Below are positions 1-11,900 of a stretch of DNA of 64,000 nt, piece after piece (the first letter of the stretch is position 1; each line of letters starts with the position of its first letter). The DNA is taken from NCBI GenBank assembly GCA_006384855.1, contig VCJN01003484.1:1-64000 (forward strand). Reading direction: 5' to 3'. The position numbers and the translations under genes were made by a program. The stretch comes from Tetraselmis striata (lineage: Eukaryota > Chlorophyta > Chlorodendrophyceae > Chlorodendrales > Chlorodendraceae). Under the pieces are notes generated by a model. It ran no database searches, was not told where the DNA came from, and worked only from the letters and a program-made list of their open reading frames with translations.

Positions 1-1439
1 CTCCATTCGAGGTCGCTTGCGTGCGCAAAAGGTGTTGAGTACGCCGAGGTCGACGATAACACGGAAAAGGTTGTCGCCGGGTTTCGGGACGAAGAACGCC
101 CGGGACACCCACCATGCGCACTTCGACTTCTCAAAACACGCGCCGGCCGCCGTAGAGCGTCTTTGTTCGGCGGTAAGGAACTTGAGTTGGGGAGGGGTCG
201 CGTTGTTGAACGAGACGCCCTTGTTGAACTGTGGAGGTGGCCGGTCGTAGCGGAAAGGCACGCGTACGCCGTACGCCCTCCCGTATCCAGCTCGTCACTT
301 GCGCGCTCGCGCCGATGTCTTGCAAGTGCCGCCAACTCCGCTTTACGCGGTGACGCATATAGCCGGAGTGAGGGCAGCACCTGTCGGCGCGGCGGCCCAC
401 ACCGTCAGTCTCGGGTATTGTCACCGGTCTTGCCCCCGTTATTATCGTGATTCTTGACTTCCACCTTGCGGCGTTGTTGCTCCCGCTTCTCGCCCACCGC
501 CTTGGCCTTCTCCTTCCGCGACTTGTCGCGGTCGGTGTCGCGCTCCATTGCATGCCTCTTGAAGGTCGCTGACGCATGTGCCTTGGCCGCAGCTGCGAGG
601 CCGACCTCGAGGCGCTTGTCCTCGAGCGCCGCGAGGAGGCCGTCGATGAAGTCGACGGAGCGCTCATGCTACTCGGCGGTGTCGGAAACTCCGGAGTAGA
701 CGAGTCGCTCGGCGACTTGCTCCTCGGGGGTGGGGGCCTTCTTGGCCTTGAAGCGTCGAAGGTAGGTGAGCATGGCCTCATCCACGTCACCCACTGCTTC
801 TAGCGTGCAATGCGCGGTGTCGAGTAGGTCAAGAGCGTCAATGCGGTCTTGGGTAGGGGTATCGGGCGAGCGAAGCGTAGCCAGAACTGTCTTAGCCCCC
901 CCGTTAGCAGCGGCGGCGCGATAGACGCCATAGCATGGCATGCAGCGGTACTCGTCACGCGAAGTAGTCTTGTGCGTATGAGTTAGGTAGCAGTCGGCCT
1001 CGTCGTTACGCCACCGCCAGAGGCCCGGGGGTGTGGCGTTCAAAGGAGAGGGGCAGTCGTGGTATGTATGGGGCAAGATGTCTTACTAATCCCGCGAGTC
1101 GATGTAACGCGCTCCCGTAGCAACAGCAATCTGGGCGTCGTGCTCCGGCTCCTTGCCACCCTCGCCGACTTGGTCGTTGTCCGAAGGAGTGTCGCGCTGC
1201 TCTATGTTCTTGTTGTCGTCCTGTTCGTCCAAGCGGGTCGATAGGGCGTCCACCTTCAACGCCAGCGCTTGCACTAACGCAAGCGTTGTCGTATCCCGTA
1301 TCGGCTCCGTCGGCTCTGCCGGGGTTTTGTCCGAATTGTCGGCCGGCGTTGCCTTCTTAGAGTCCGCCGCCTTCTTGCCGCATGTCATCGTAGCGTGCGT
1401 AAGTGTGTTGGCGGAATATTTGTCGCCGAGACTGTCCAC
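1..1439 (-). mobile_element. DIRS-type retroelement remains (Gag-like and start of RT)
   Basis: Read on the minus strand, two Gag-like stretches (about 1086-1439 and 669-1076) are followed towards base 1 by the start of a reverse transcriptase. The RT start shows the FVPKP and VDL-VLN pattern typical of DIRS/Ngaro elements. The preceding segment (PPPQFNKGVSF) closely parallels the start of the RT at 42.6 kb (PPAPFHQGVSM), so both belong to one broad family. The element runs off the left edge of the window. It is a broken fossil with at least several breaks. Family assignment rests on motifs read by eye; no tyrosine recombinase is visible for this copy. Confidence 0.65.
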
Positions 1440-3294
1440 ACCTAGAGATGTTCACACATGCACACCTACGAGAGGTGTGATGCCGTCGCGCTAGCTAAAC
1501 TGCGGGCGCAAAGGCGGAAGGTGGAGTCCCCTCGTGGTGCGGGTGCGTCATGTAGCAGGCGGGTTGCCGCATGCTGTCGCTAGCGCCGTTGGACATCGGG
1601 GAGTCCAAGCGGTACGCGTACGAGTGAGTACAGGTACCTAACATTGAACGAAACAATAATCTTAACGGTACCAGTATCGGTGACGGAATAGCCCGGTGTA
1701 ATCAAATCTCTATATTACCAATATGACCACAAATGTCGACGTTTCCCTGAAATTAATGCCATGCTGGCATGCCTTGCCAAATGCAAGAAACGCCTTGAAT
1801 GTGGTACGGATTAGTAGCCGGTCTATCACCACTCGCGACACCTCTCCGGAGGCCGCTTGCCGCACCCCCCTCATTCAAGAAGCTGTCGACCAAACGGACC
1901 ACAGCTCCCCCCCCTCCCCCCGCACACGAGCGAATCCGCATCGCAAAAAGAATCGCCTCCCTCATAACGGGCGGCCCGCTCCCCTCCCTCACTCCTTCCC
2001 CCTCAGCCGCTCTCCCTAGCGATGATTAGCGGATGGCCGACGACAAACACGACTCCGGCGTCGACCTCGACGACCTGGTCCAGGGAGAAGACTATCTGGA
2101 CGCATACGTGGAAGGCCTCAGAACCCCCCTAATCACACAAACCCTCTAGCGCCTCGACGGCGCACCATTCGCAACCCTCCACTTGGCCTCGGGCCACACA
2201 ACGTACACCCCCCCAATCACACCCACCACTGCCACATCAGGCTTGAGATGGCACCTCATCCGGTGGGGAAGACCCCGGTACGGGGCGCAGGGCAAGGCGG
2301 GACGCTTCGGCTGCCTCAGTACGCATGCACTTCCTCTGCGGGACATACCCCTCTAACGGCAATTGACGGCAACATGGCGCCGCCCTAAGTAGATGCCTAT
2401 CCGAGCAACGGGTCGAAGTTACACGTAGCGAACCAAACACACAGAGGCCGCTTGGGGCTTTATAATGAAGTGGGCGCTGAAGGAGATGCCACAAAGTCAT
2501 AGATAGGAGACATGAGAGGCAGCCCAAGCAAGGCTGCGACGTAAGGAGGCGGGGATATGGACACGGAAGGGGATGGCCGGTAGCTTGAGATGTTATACAC
2601 ATATGTATCCCTAATATGGTTTGAGCTGGCAGGCCCTCACAGCGACACGGTCCGGGCAGCGGGGGAGAGGAGCGGACTAGCAGTGGTTAATAAATTTCAA
2701 TTTCGATTTAGCGGGTCTTCCCTCTCCCTCTTGTGCGGAGCTGTGCCGATTCATCCGAGAATTATTGGCAGTATGTAAAAATTACGTGTATTTTGCCGGT
2801 CGAAGACCGGCATCCGGGGCGAATTAGACGACCTGGCAGTGGACCGCGCGGGCGGCAACATCATGCTATTCATACGCAAGCAAGAGCAAGGGCGACCAAC
2901 GTGCCGGAATGGCCGCCAAACCGTTATTACAACTCCCGATCGAGTGTCATCCGGAGCTGGTGGATCTGTTGGAGAACCACATCTGCTCATGATTGGAATA
3001 TAACCGCGAATTCTTCCACACATAACGGCGTACCGGAGTGATATTGGGCGACCTCGCATTAATATTATATTCCCCGTTGCGTATGCTATGTAGTGCGTCG
3101 GCTCAGCCGGCAAGATTCTAGCAGGCTGAGCCGACGCGCACGTGGACATCTTGTACGCTGTGCCATTAGTGGTTATGTTTACATCATCCCGTGGTACTAA
3201 CCCTCGTACTCAATTATGCCGAAGATATCGCGTGACGGGTTACAAAAAGTATAACTGACACGCCAGCTCCGACGCGACCTCGAGTAGCGGCGAG
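1440..3294. other. Stretch without a recognisable gene
   Basis: I recognise no host gene here. A 38-codon reading frame from the ATG at 2033 (MADDKHDSGVDLDDLV) looks acidic and Gag-like, and may be the start of another retroelement Gag, but this is a guess. Two hairpins are present: a short one at about 2803-2820 (TGCCGGTC, 3-base loop, GACCGGCA) and a longer one at 3095-3137 listed separately. The remaining open frames are low-complexity or antisense shadows. Confidence 0.4.
3095..3137. repeat. Perfect 14-bp inverted repeat (hairpin)
   Basis: GCGTCGGCTCAGCC at 3095-3108 is exactly reverse-complementary to 3124-3137, with a 15-base loop. It lies about 150 bp upstream of the DIRS RNase H remains. 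It could be a remnant of a small inverted-repeat element or a recombination site; no function can be read from sequence alone. Confidence 0.8.
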
Positions 3295-4110
3295 TTGCGG
3301 TCCATGGGCACATCAACGGCCGCTCCATCTACAACTAACTCCGTCGCGACCATCTACATGCACGTCGACAGCTCCGACTACGGGTGGGGCGCCGTTCTTA
3401 ACGAGACCACGAGGCGCGCGGCTTCTGGTACGACGGCGACCGCGATTTGCACATCACCTACAAGGAGCTCAAGGTTGTCCGGTACGCCGTGCTCACCTTC
3501 CTCTCTTAGCTGCGAGATCGACAAGTGCTGCTCCACGAGGACAACATGGTGGTCCAAATCCTCGCCAACCTCACCTCCCACTCCCCGCGGTTCACCACCG
3601 AGCTATATAAGCTATGGTTCATCCTCAACACCAACGACATCACAATTCGTGCGCGCAACATCAACACCACGGCGAACATCTACGCTGACCGCCTCAGCCG
3701 CGAGATCGACTACGACGACTTGGCGTTCAACCTACGCCACTTATTTAACCACCTCGATAGTATCTTGGGGCGTCCATCGCCTAGCTACCACCGAGAGCGC
3801 ACGGCTCCCACGATACAACTCTCGATGGCGCAGTGACCCTTGCAACGAGGCTACCGACAACCTGCGTCTCCCCGACGGTGCGTGGCACAACTGGTGCAAC
3901 CTTCCCTGGGGCCTCATCGACGACCTCTTCATCAAACTCCACACCTCTGGCGCGGCGGCCACCGTCATCGTGCCCTATTGGCCCGACTAGAGCTGGCACC
4001 AACGCCTCTCGGAAATGGCGTCCGAAGTGGTTGTCTTCCCGCCCTCCCCGGACCTATTCGCGCCCGGCCGCCTAGGCATGCGCGGTGGCGTCGGTCATCC
4101 CAAGTGGCCC
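3295..4110 (+). mobile_element. DIRS-type element remains: RNase H and methylase-like tail
   Basis: The strand reads an RNase H pattern (VDSSDYGWGAVLNE near 3363; ITYKELKVV; LLHEDNMVV; later RARNINTTANIYADRLS). This is followed by a segment with NLPWGLIDDLFIKL and VIVPYWPD, then FPPSPDLFAPGRLG. RNase H followed by an N-P-P-[WFY]-type, methylase-derived tail is the usual order in DIRS/PAT-type tyrosine-recombinase retroelements. No RT or recombinase of this copy is seen. It is a fossil with a few breaks. It is followed within about 170 bp by repeat R, which also occurs at 41.6 kb just upstream of a DIRS RT. Confidence 0.75.
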
Positions 4111-4282
4111 GTGGTCTCCTTTCGGCTCCCCGTCCGGACCCGGTGCCCGGCCCCGGCTTCTTGACCGTCCCTTGTCTGCCCCTTGGGCCGGTCGGCGCCC
4201 TCCTGCGTTGTGCCCCAAGATCGAGCTCGGCAAACCTCCATTTGAAATGTTTACTACCATTAGTTATTGGGGTTTCCTTCTG

Positions 4283-4710
4283 CATGGCGCGCGCTGCGCG
4301 CGTTCGCCTGCGAATGCGTTACACTACAATGTGGCACACGCGCATACAACGCGCGCAGCTACACATCGTACTAACACCGCGGTAGGACGAGTGTGCTTCA
4401 ACACCCAACATTTGATTGAGAGAAACTGCCGTACAAGCGAGCACGGTCAACCCCAACACGACGTTGTGAATCGACCGCACTCGAAGTAGAATTCTTATAA
4501 AAACTAGCGGGCTATCCGCTGTCCCCATCTTCCATCTTCCCGCCCCGCCTACCATGTGGCGGGCCGCGTCCGTCCCACCCTCCCTAGCTACGCACTTCGT
4601 GAATTTCTCTTCTTGCGGGTTGAGAGCAGGCTCCCCCCTCAGAAAACACAGCTACCCAAACCAAGGCGCCTTTTCGGCAAACACAGCCCCCTCCTTTTTG
4701 AAACGAATTG
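4283..4710 (+). repeat. Dispersed repeat R, copy 1 (promoter-like)
   Basis: This is one of three related copies (others near 41557 and 59164). It opens with a self-complementary GCGCGCGCTGCGCGCG core and contains a TATAAAAA box at 4496-4503. Next comes the shared CTGTCCCCATCTTCCATCTTC tract and then an ATG (4554) opening a MWRAASV frame that is also seen in copy 3. The layout resembles the 5' control region of a retroelement (terminal repeat, core promoter, start of the first reading frame). Which element family owns it is not settled by this window. Confidence 0.75.
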
Positions 4711-5013
4711 GTTGCATACACGAGGATTGGCGGGAGTAGCCCGCCTCCATTTTTCCAAGTGGACATCGCGCAGCCTGCGGAGCGGCGCCGCATCAGCAAA
4801 ACCTCTTTGGCAAAACCGTGCGCACCCGTCGGTAAACTACGAGATGATACGACGGCCACTTAGCAGCTGGTTATCCGACAACCCAAAACAAACGAAGGAT
4901 TATTCGAAACCTACTTGGCATTTTTGAGTCCTTCACATTTTCAGGGATCGGCATGGTTTTCGTGGCTCTTTCTGGATATGTCCGCCTTGAAACCATGTGT
5001 CTAACTTTATGCT
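4711..5013. other. Spacer without a recognisable gene
   Basis: I see no coding pattern, only short open frames. It separates repeat R from the tandem duplication that follows. Confidence 0.4.
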
Positions 5014-5731
5014 GCTGTTGGATGCCGCACTTTGGGGCAACACTGCACACTTCATACATAGTTTTATAGAGCAAGCCAAATGCCGAGGCATTCCGCAAGA
5101 CTAATTGGAGCAGCGCCGTTGTTTAGGAGAGCACTGCCTTATTCGCCTAAAATCACACAGATTCGCTTCATTCTATGCTGAGCTTGTAGTAATTGCAAAT
5201 ATATGGTACTCGTAGCACAATCCTTACGTTTTTTGGATGCGTATAGTACGAGAACTTTCTGTTCCCACTGCGTGATGCATGTGCATGGTCATCTCTCCCG
5301 TTGCTTGTGAAACCAGAGCTCAGAAGTACTGGAGTTCACTGGAGCTCAGAATACTGGAGCTCAGAAGTGTTGGATGCCGCACTTTGGTGTAACACCGCGC
5401 ACTTTATACATAGTTTCATAGCAAGCTAAATGCCGAGGCATTCCGCAAGACTACTTAGAGCAGCGCCGTTATTTAGGAGAATACTATAAGGAGAATGTAG
5501 GTGCTAATAGGAGAATACTAATAGGAGGATATTTTAGGCCTTCTTCGCCTAAAAACACGCAGATTTGCTTCATTCTGTGCTGGACTTGTATTAATTGCAA
5601 ACATGTGGTACTCGTAGCACAATCCTTACTTTTTTGGATGCGTATAGTACGACTATGCTGTTGCCACTGCGTGATGCATGTGCATGGTCACCTCCCGTTG
5701 CTTGTGTAACCATAGCTCAGAATTACGCAGG
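5014..5731. repeat. Tandem duplication of a unit of about 360 bp
   Basis: Unit 1 (about 5014-5368) and unit 2 (about 5369-5731) start with TTGGATGCCGCACTTTGG. They run in parallel through the same landmarks: ATGCCGAGGCATTCCGCAAG, GCAGCGCCGTT, GTGGTACTCGTAGCACAATC, TTTTTTGGATGCGTATAGTACG and GTGCATGGTCA. Unit 1 ends in a short internal array of CTGGAGCTCAGAA. Unit 2 has a different internal array of AGGAGAATACTA-type repeats. No protein is visible. It may be part of a non-autonomous element or a local satellite. Confidence 0.85.
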
Positions 5732-6739
5732 TGCTGACACTCGCTACTACACTACGTGCTGCGGGCGCGGTGCGCTTTGGCGGCTAGGTGGAGCCTTGCC
5801 CTCCGTACATAGTGAGTTTATTAAGAATCTGCATCCCCGCCAAGTCCTTCTGACTATGCAGATCTTATACCGATGCTGTGTACACCGCTGGATATGCGAA
5901 AGATGCCAACAGCCCATGCCACCGCTCGCAAGAAGGTGACATGCACATGCACGCTGTTCTCCGGGGACGGGTATCCCCGTAGACAGCCAAATGATGAGCT
6001 GTGGATGTAGCCAGACAGCGAGACGCACGAGATGGGCATTCCGGTTTTCTTAATTTGCATTGGAGAAATCCGCTTCACTCACAGGGGACTGGAAACTGAG
6101 GGTGAACCCCCCCCCCCCCCCCCCCCCCCCCCCCAAACACCCATTCCAATTGTGAACCCGGGACATGAAATCCTAACGAACTTCTCCTGCCAGTGGGGAG
6201 CTGGCGGCCCGTGCTGTGACGCTGTCGGGAACAGCGCAAACCAGCAGCGACACCAAAGTGTTCTCCAGTCGGCACAACTGCCGGTGTATATGGCAGGACA
6301 TGTGCCGCAACTATATGGCAGGACATCTGCCGGGCATCCCCTGTATCGCATGTACGCTGCAGATCAAGGAAATATCGTACGGAGACGAGCACAATGCTTT
6401 CCCCCATGCTGAGGGAATCCTCCATTGGAAGCACGCGTAATCCAGGGAGCTGATGCAGCCCACTCTCCCCACATTACCCATAAAGGCGTGTATATGGGGC
6501 ATGATTACGTGCACTATTGCCACTCCCCGTGAAGAAGGCCTCACATGGACGCAGTCCGTCCCTGGCCTGTGCATCGCCTAGCTGGCTGACAGGCTGGTTG
6601 GCGTGGCTGATCGGATCTGACCCGGACTTCCAGGATCGCGGACTCCTAAGCGCTATGGAGCCAGGTTAACCTACAGGCAAGTGCTGGTGAAAGGGACGTG
6701 ACATTCTAGTCAGCGCATGTTCCTCGCTCACTGCCACCC
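5732..6739. other. Intergenic region downstream of the EF-hand gene
   Basis: No supported gene. It contains a run of about 28 C at 6107-6134. It also has a short duplication of about 25 bp around 6287-6335 (TATATGGCAGGACAT, twice). It forms the 3' flank of the minus-strand EF-hand gene. I did not find a clear TGTAA polyadenylation signal, which is the usual one in chlamydomonadalean algae. Confidence 0.4.
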
Positions 6740-7502
6740 TCACCGCGTGCTGGCTGCGGCAAAGACAAACTTTGGGAAGTCTAGCGAAACCGTGCCAGTG
6801 CCCGTGGGGTCGAAGGACGTGAAAATTCCTTTGGCGCTCTGCAGGAACAGAGTCATTGCGATGAACTCGGGCTCGCCGAGCTTGCCATTGCGGTCAGGGT
6901 CAAAGGCCTTCACGGTGGCATAGAACGCGTGCTGGTCCAGCTGGAACCCGGCCCGCGTCAAGCTTTGGTGCACCTCATTCAGATCCAGCTCCCCGGACCG
7001 GTCCGCGTCAAAATGCGCAAAGCTGGCACGCATGTTGCTCAGGAAGGTATGCAGCGCGCCAAACTCGTCCAAGGAGATGGAGCCGCTATTGTCGGCGTCG
7101 TGCAGCCTGCCAACGGCAGCAGCAGTAGCATTACTCTTCAGCCGGAAGCCTCCCATCCTCACTGCAGGTGCGCGCGCGCGCTTGTGCTTCGTAGGTGGAG
7201 TGAGGGGTGAGAGCGCAGGTCGGCCAGCGTCGACCGTACCGAATCATTTGTGCTACTGCCGCCAGCGAAAACACAAGGCCGCTCGGCGACAGCGCCTTCT
7301 GCAGCTCCGGCGCGGTGATCCTGCCGCTGCCGTCCGTGTCCACTGCGCTGAACCACTGCAGGGGAAGGCGTGCTCAGAGGGAGGGGTAGAGACGGATCGG
7401 CGGCGAGTTGCGCGCGAACTACGTGGGAGATGTAGGCGGTGTTCTGTACGAGCTGCATCTGGTACCCAGATGAACGTGGCGGGGGCGGTTCACCCTACTT
7501 AG

Positions 7503-7536
<34 letters not shown>

Positions 7537-7682
7537 GCCCCCACTTACCCCGCCAGCTGCCTCGCTCACCCCGCGGCACACCGCCTCCATATGAGGTTGC
7601 TATTCCCTTCAGCACAGAAAACACCGCCCGCCGACCCGCGCTCCCTTACCTGTTGAAGCTGTGCTCGGGAGGCCTGCGCCAT
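6740..7682 (-). CDS. Penta-EF-hand calcium-binding protein (sorcin/peflin-like), 3 exons
   Basis: A small calcium-sensor protein of the penta-EF-hand family, which binds Ca2+ and then membranes or partner proteins. Exons on the minus strand are 7682-7650, 7355-7240 and 7106-6740 (stop TGA). Donors GTAAGG and GTACGG and acceptors TGCAG and GGCAG join in frame to give 171 codons, the usual length of a penta-EF-hand core. The first loop is DTDGSGRITAPE (residues about 17-28), the second DADNSGSISLDE (53-64), the third DADRSGELDLNE (83-94) and the fourth DPDRNGKLGEPE. The fifth, around DPTGTGTVSLDF, is degenerate, as is common for the dimerising hand. There is no long Gly/Pro-rich N-terminus (MAQASRAQLQQ only), so it resembles the short algal and protist members. 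Intron 1 contains a run of 32 G in the transcript sense. I chose the ATG because it is the first in exon 1 and splices in phase. The family call is firm; the partner is unknown. Confidence 0.88.
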
Positions 7683-8356
7683 GGTGCCTCGAAGCTCTGA
7701 GTACCGCTGAGAAGCGCCGCCGAAGGGTGCGCGCGGATAGGCTCGGAAAGGAAGGAGAGCGCGCCGGGCTGAGAAGTCGGTCAGGCAGGCTCCGCTGACA
7801 TCACAGGCGGGGACGGCAGGCGAGGGTGCAACACGGCCTGTGATGAAAGAGCGAGGTAAGGTTCAGCGCGGTGCACTACGAGGTGGCGTTGGTGTTGAGA
7901 TGGCGGCGTCGGTGTCGAGGCTGCGGGCGGCCTGTCGTGGGGTCGTCGAAACCGACTAAAAGCCAACAGCGCAGCGGAGATTACCGGTTTTAATAGGAGC
8001 CTTAAAAGTGCCGATACGAGTAGCAATATGTCAGCATAAAAGTATATATATCCCGTACGAGTCGTACTAACTAAGTCCGGGTACCGGTAATGATATAAAG
8101 TAGCGACTACAGTAGTTTACTGTGGGTTTCCCAACAATTTAATTGTCATAGTGCGACCCGCACGGTCTGTTGCGACCTAATGGTGGTTTGGTTTCAACGT
8201 TTCAACCGGTGAAGATACCGGTACCATCAGGTTTCAGTACGGGCTGTCCCATCACCGCCCGCGAGCCCTGCGGTTCCGCCGATTGGGCAGTGGCCAGTAC
8301 GAGCGATTACCGCTGAAGACCGATGAAGTTGGTAAAGATTGGACATAATTTTTCTG
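7683..8356. other. 5' flank of the EF-hand gene, no gene seen
   Basis: This region should hold the promoter of the minus-strand EF-hand gene, but I see no convincing TATA box close to its ATG. The rest is AT-richer sequence with no coding pattern. Confidence 0.4.
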
Positions 8357-8434
8357 AAATTACAAATGCAGTTATCGTCCCAGCCCCGAAAGGGCTTTCC
8401 TGTTCAATCATTAATGCACAGGTACCGCGCAATT
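8357..8434 (+). repeat. Dispersed repeat S, copy 1 (copy 2 at about 10873-10950)
   Basis: Reads ATTACAAATGCAGTT, then CCCCGAAAGG, then AATGCACAGGTACCGCGCAATTT. The same order with scattered differences recurs at about 10873-10950. The two direct copies bracket the RNase H part of the DIRS remains and may be terminal or internal repeats of that element. Confidence 0.65.
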
Positions 8435-8909
8435 TAAGCTCGCCGTACTTGGAGGCCGGGGGTGGCTAAACTCCCTTTCCTGCCTCCCTTTGAAATGTTT
8501 AGAGCTGTGTTCTTGAGCTGTTTTCTTTCCCTCCTCCAGCCCTAGGGTATGCGGGTTGTCGACACCTGCTGCCCGTGGCCTCCGCGCCACGCCAGATATT
8601 GATGTGGCGGCCACAAAGCAATCGCACACATGTACGGGCAGCCGCGGTGCGTTGAACTAATGCCGTCCTCGATATAATCATCTCATCACCTCAGTACCCG
8701 CCGAATCTTATTAAACCATCATCGTCCGCTAGATGGGGCCACTGATGGACCACGCTCTTAGTTTTGTGTTGGCTTCATGTCTACAAAAGTACAAAACACG
8801 CCCTCCCTCCCCTTTTTTTGGCTCGTTGCGCAAGTCCTCCTCGCATTCCGTGTAGCTAAGCATGCGCACTTTTCGGCTAAGCTCCCTTGCATACCTCCCT
8901 TTGAAAGGT

Positions 8910-11900
8910 ACATTTCGTCGACTTCGGAACTATGGTGACAGTGGCTGCGAAAGTTGTTTCTTGGAAGGGGCGGAGCGGCCGCGTGCGCCGCGCGCTCTCC
9001 GCTTAAGCATGCGGCGATACGAATAATGCAACTATTTATTCAACGCCTACCGGCAGCTGTTGCGACAATTGAACAAGGCGGAGAAGCGTTGCCCTCCAGC
9101 CAGGAACCGCAGGAGCAACGGAAGAGGAAGATCAAGCGACACTAGGTCATGGTGTAGTGGGCCGCGGGTCGTAGGAACCTCATCTATCCCATTAGAAATT
9201 GTTAGGTCTTCAAAATCCGGCTCAATTCCGGCATTTTCATCGATGGTGGCTGGATTTGCTACGGCGAGGGTGTGCGGTGCCGTCTGATTGTGGAGCACAA
9301 CCCGAGCGAGGACGTGGTGCTCGCGCCGCCGTTTCTGTGGTGGGATGTTGGCCGAGTACGCTGTGGGACAAGTCGATTTTACCTTTGTTGCCGGACGATG
9401 CGGAATTATTGCAACGATTGGTTCGTTGCCATGAACCCGAGGTACCGGGGATGCTGCAGCCATGTCACGATTTCGAGGTTATTTACTTCGGACGCATCAT
9501 ACATCTCTGCTGATTTTTGTTGTTAACACCGGCGGCGGCTCTTCGTGGCATAATGAACGGATGCATTCTGGCTTTACTCAGCAGCAACTGACTCGTACGA
9601 ATCTCGGCGGATCATCGAACATGCGTAAATTGCATATAGTTCCGGACACATACATTACATCAGTATTGGCCGCGGTTACGCGGTAAACGCATTTTGTTTG
9701 GACTGGACAATGCAGCGGCCGTAGGCGCGGTTAACATGCCCGGTTCGACGTACCCTCACATCAACAAGTTGTTGCTCGCGTTCCACAAAATTTGCCAGAC
9801 GTAGAATCTGGACGTAATGGCACGACATATTCCGGATAAAGACAACAGTGTGGCGGACGGTATGTGCCAGCTCGAGGGGCAGCTGTACGATTGGGAGATG
9901 TTGCTGGCTAGCTTCCGGCGCCTCCTCACCGAGGTCGGCCCCTTCAACGTGGATGCGTCATCCGACCCCCTCGGCCGGAAAGAGTACGGCGCGGTCCATC
10001 TGTCCGTCGGCAATCGAGTCCTGCCTTTCACATCAGTAGCGGAACCGGCATGTTTACTGCAACCCGCCGTTCGCGATTATCAAAGCGATTCTCGAACATT
10101 TTGGGGGCGAGTTTCATACGGCCCCCACCACGACGCATGTTTGTACTGCCGAGGTGGTTATTCTCCGGAATCTGGCGGAAACTGCTCGCCGGGGCATACG
10201 TCGTCGGTTATTTTAGGCAGGGTAAGGACATGTTGACGCGCCCGGACTGGCGCCTCGCGTCGCGAGAGCAACCGATACCGCATCAGCAACGCGTTTCTAG
10301 CGCCCCCACATAGCGGGGCGTCGCACTAATTCATTCTCCTACTGGGTTGTTGGAGGGCAGCCCCCCGAAGAACGTCGACCTGCCGCGCATGTCGGGCAAC
10401 AAATATGCGGACTTTCTATTATTGAGCACACCGTGGGATGGCGTTGTGCGCAAGCTGAGCGGGGCGAAGAGACACCGGTGCGCATGAATGGTTTATATAC
10501 ACATCGTGCAGTTTGCCATTTGGAGCACCATGTCACGCCGCATGATGGACTAGACTGGGCCGGTGGTGGACCACCGGGAAGCATTGCGCTGAGGACTTCG
10601 TTCAGGAAAACCTATTGAAATTGAAATTGAAGTTGATTACAACGTGCTAGCATGCTTATCTCCGCCGCTGAGACTGAGTTGTTCTTTGGGCTTGCCATCT
10701 TTATTTTCAGTAGGAAACACATATAGTGTAGTTATAGCTCAAGCTTCCGGCCTTTCTCTTTCGTTTCCAAGGCTCGCCTCCTTCCATCACGTGATCAGTA
10801 ACGCTGTAATTCTCCGGATATCTACGGGTAGTCGCCAATACAAGCGACGACTACCGGTTATTGGCAGTACGGGGATTACAAATTCAGTTCTCACAACACC
10901 CCCGAAAGGTTTTTCTTTTCCATGAGCAATGCACAAGTACCGAGCAATTTCGGTCGATGTGCAGCGACTTGGCTCTACTTGCCGCCATCGTTGAAAATAT
11001 CTCGCAGGTCGCGGCGCTAATTACCCCGCCGCGCCGGCTGTGGCGGTCCGCCGGTCTCGGCCGCGGCCCGTCGATGCTGCCTCCATTTGGCCCGCCTGGG
11101 CCTTTGCGTTAGGATTCCAAGGGAGGCTGGAGGGGAAAAGGTGGGCACCCCCGCCCCCCGTCCGCGTGTCGTCGCTACGTGGTCGGCGGGCCGGTCTTGC
11201 TCGCCCGCGCGCCGCTCGCCTCCGGAGCGCGCCTCGTCGCTGTAGCCACCCGTCAAGGGTTGGACCGAGTTGGCCGCCAGCTAATTAGGTAGGACCGAGC
11301 TGGCCGTCCAGCAGAGCTAGACGTGCATGGCCGCGACTCCCATTATGGCACTCCGGATCATGTCCCAGCCCCTGAATTGCTGCCATGCCCGGCCTCTCCA
11401 TCCCGAACGCCCGCCCCGCCTCTACGTGCCGGGCTCTCGTCTCATCGCGCTCGCCGCCTTCTCCCGATTTCACGGAGCGGCTGAGGGTTTCCCGGGTGTT
11501 TCGAACGGGTCGGCCGCAGAGCACCGCCAAACACTCCGCCATAGTAAGCCGGGGTTCGAGTAACTCACAGGTTGAACACATACGGGTGGATGGGGGGGGG
11601 GGGGTATACGCCATACCTTCTGCATATCGGTCCCGGGTCGTACCGAGGTAGGAAAACACGATTCTATTTCGAACAGCCCTCGCGAGTAGGCTGCCCCCGT
11701 CCAAGTCGTACACATGCCCTTCTCCGCCCGTAGGTGGATCTCGGAGAGGCCGACGCAAGGCCGAGGTCGTACATGCTGCATAATTTCTAGCAGCCTCCCG
11801 TACATGGCTGCTGCCCGTCGGCGCTAGCAAGCGTTGCCAGGACTGCGAGTATTATTTGAAAAGCCCCCCGTAGGGCTCCCCGGTCGTCGCAAGATCCGAG

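Noticed and set aside
131-790. 219-codon minus-strand frame rich in Arg/Ser
   Set aside because: Composition is that of a GC-rich shadow. The overlapping minus-strand frame with RT and Gag patterns explains the region better.
6075-6434. Frames with poly-Gly/Pro ends around 6.1 kb
   Set aside because: They exist only because of the 28-base C run; nothing else in them is conserved or recognisable.
11285-11830. 181-codon minus-strand frame in GC-rich DNA
   Set aside because: No domain and low-information composition. It lies inside DIRS remains on the opposite strand.
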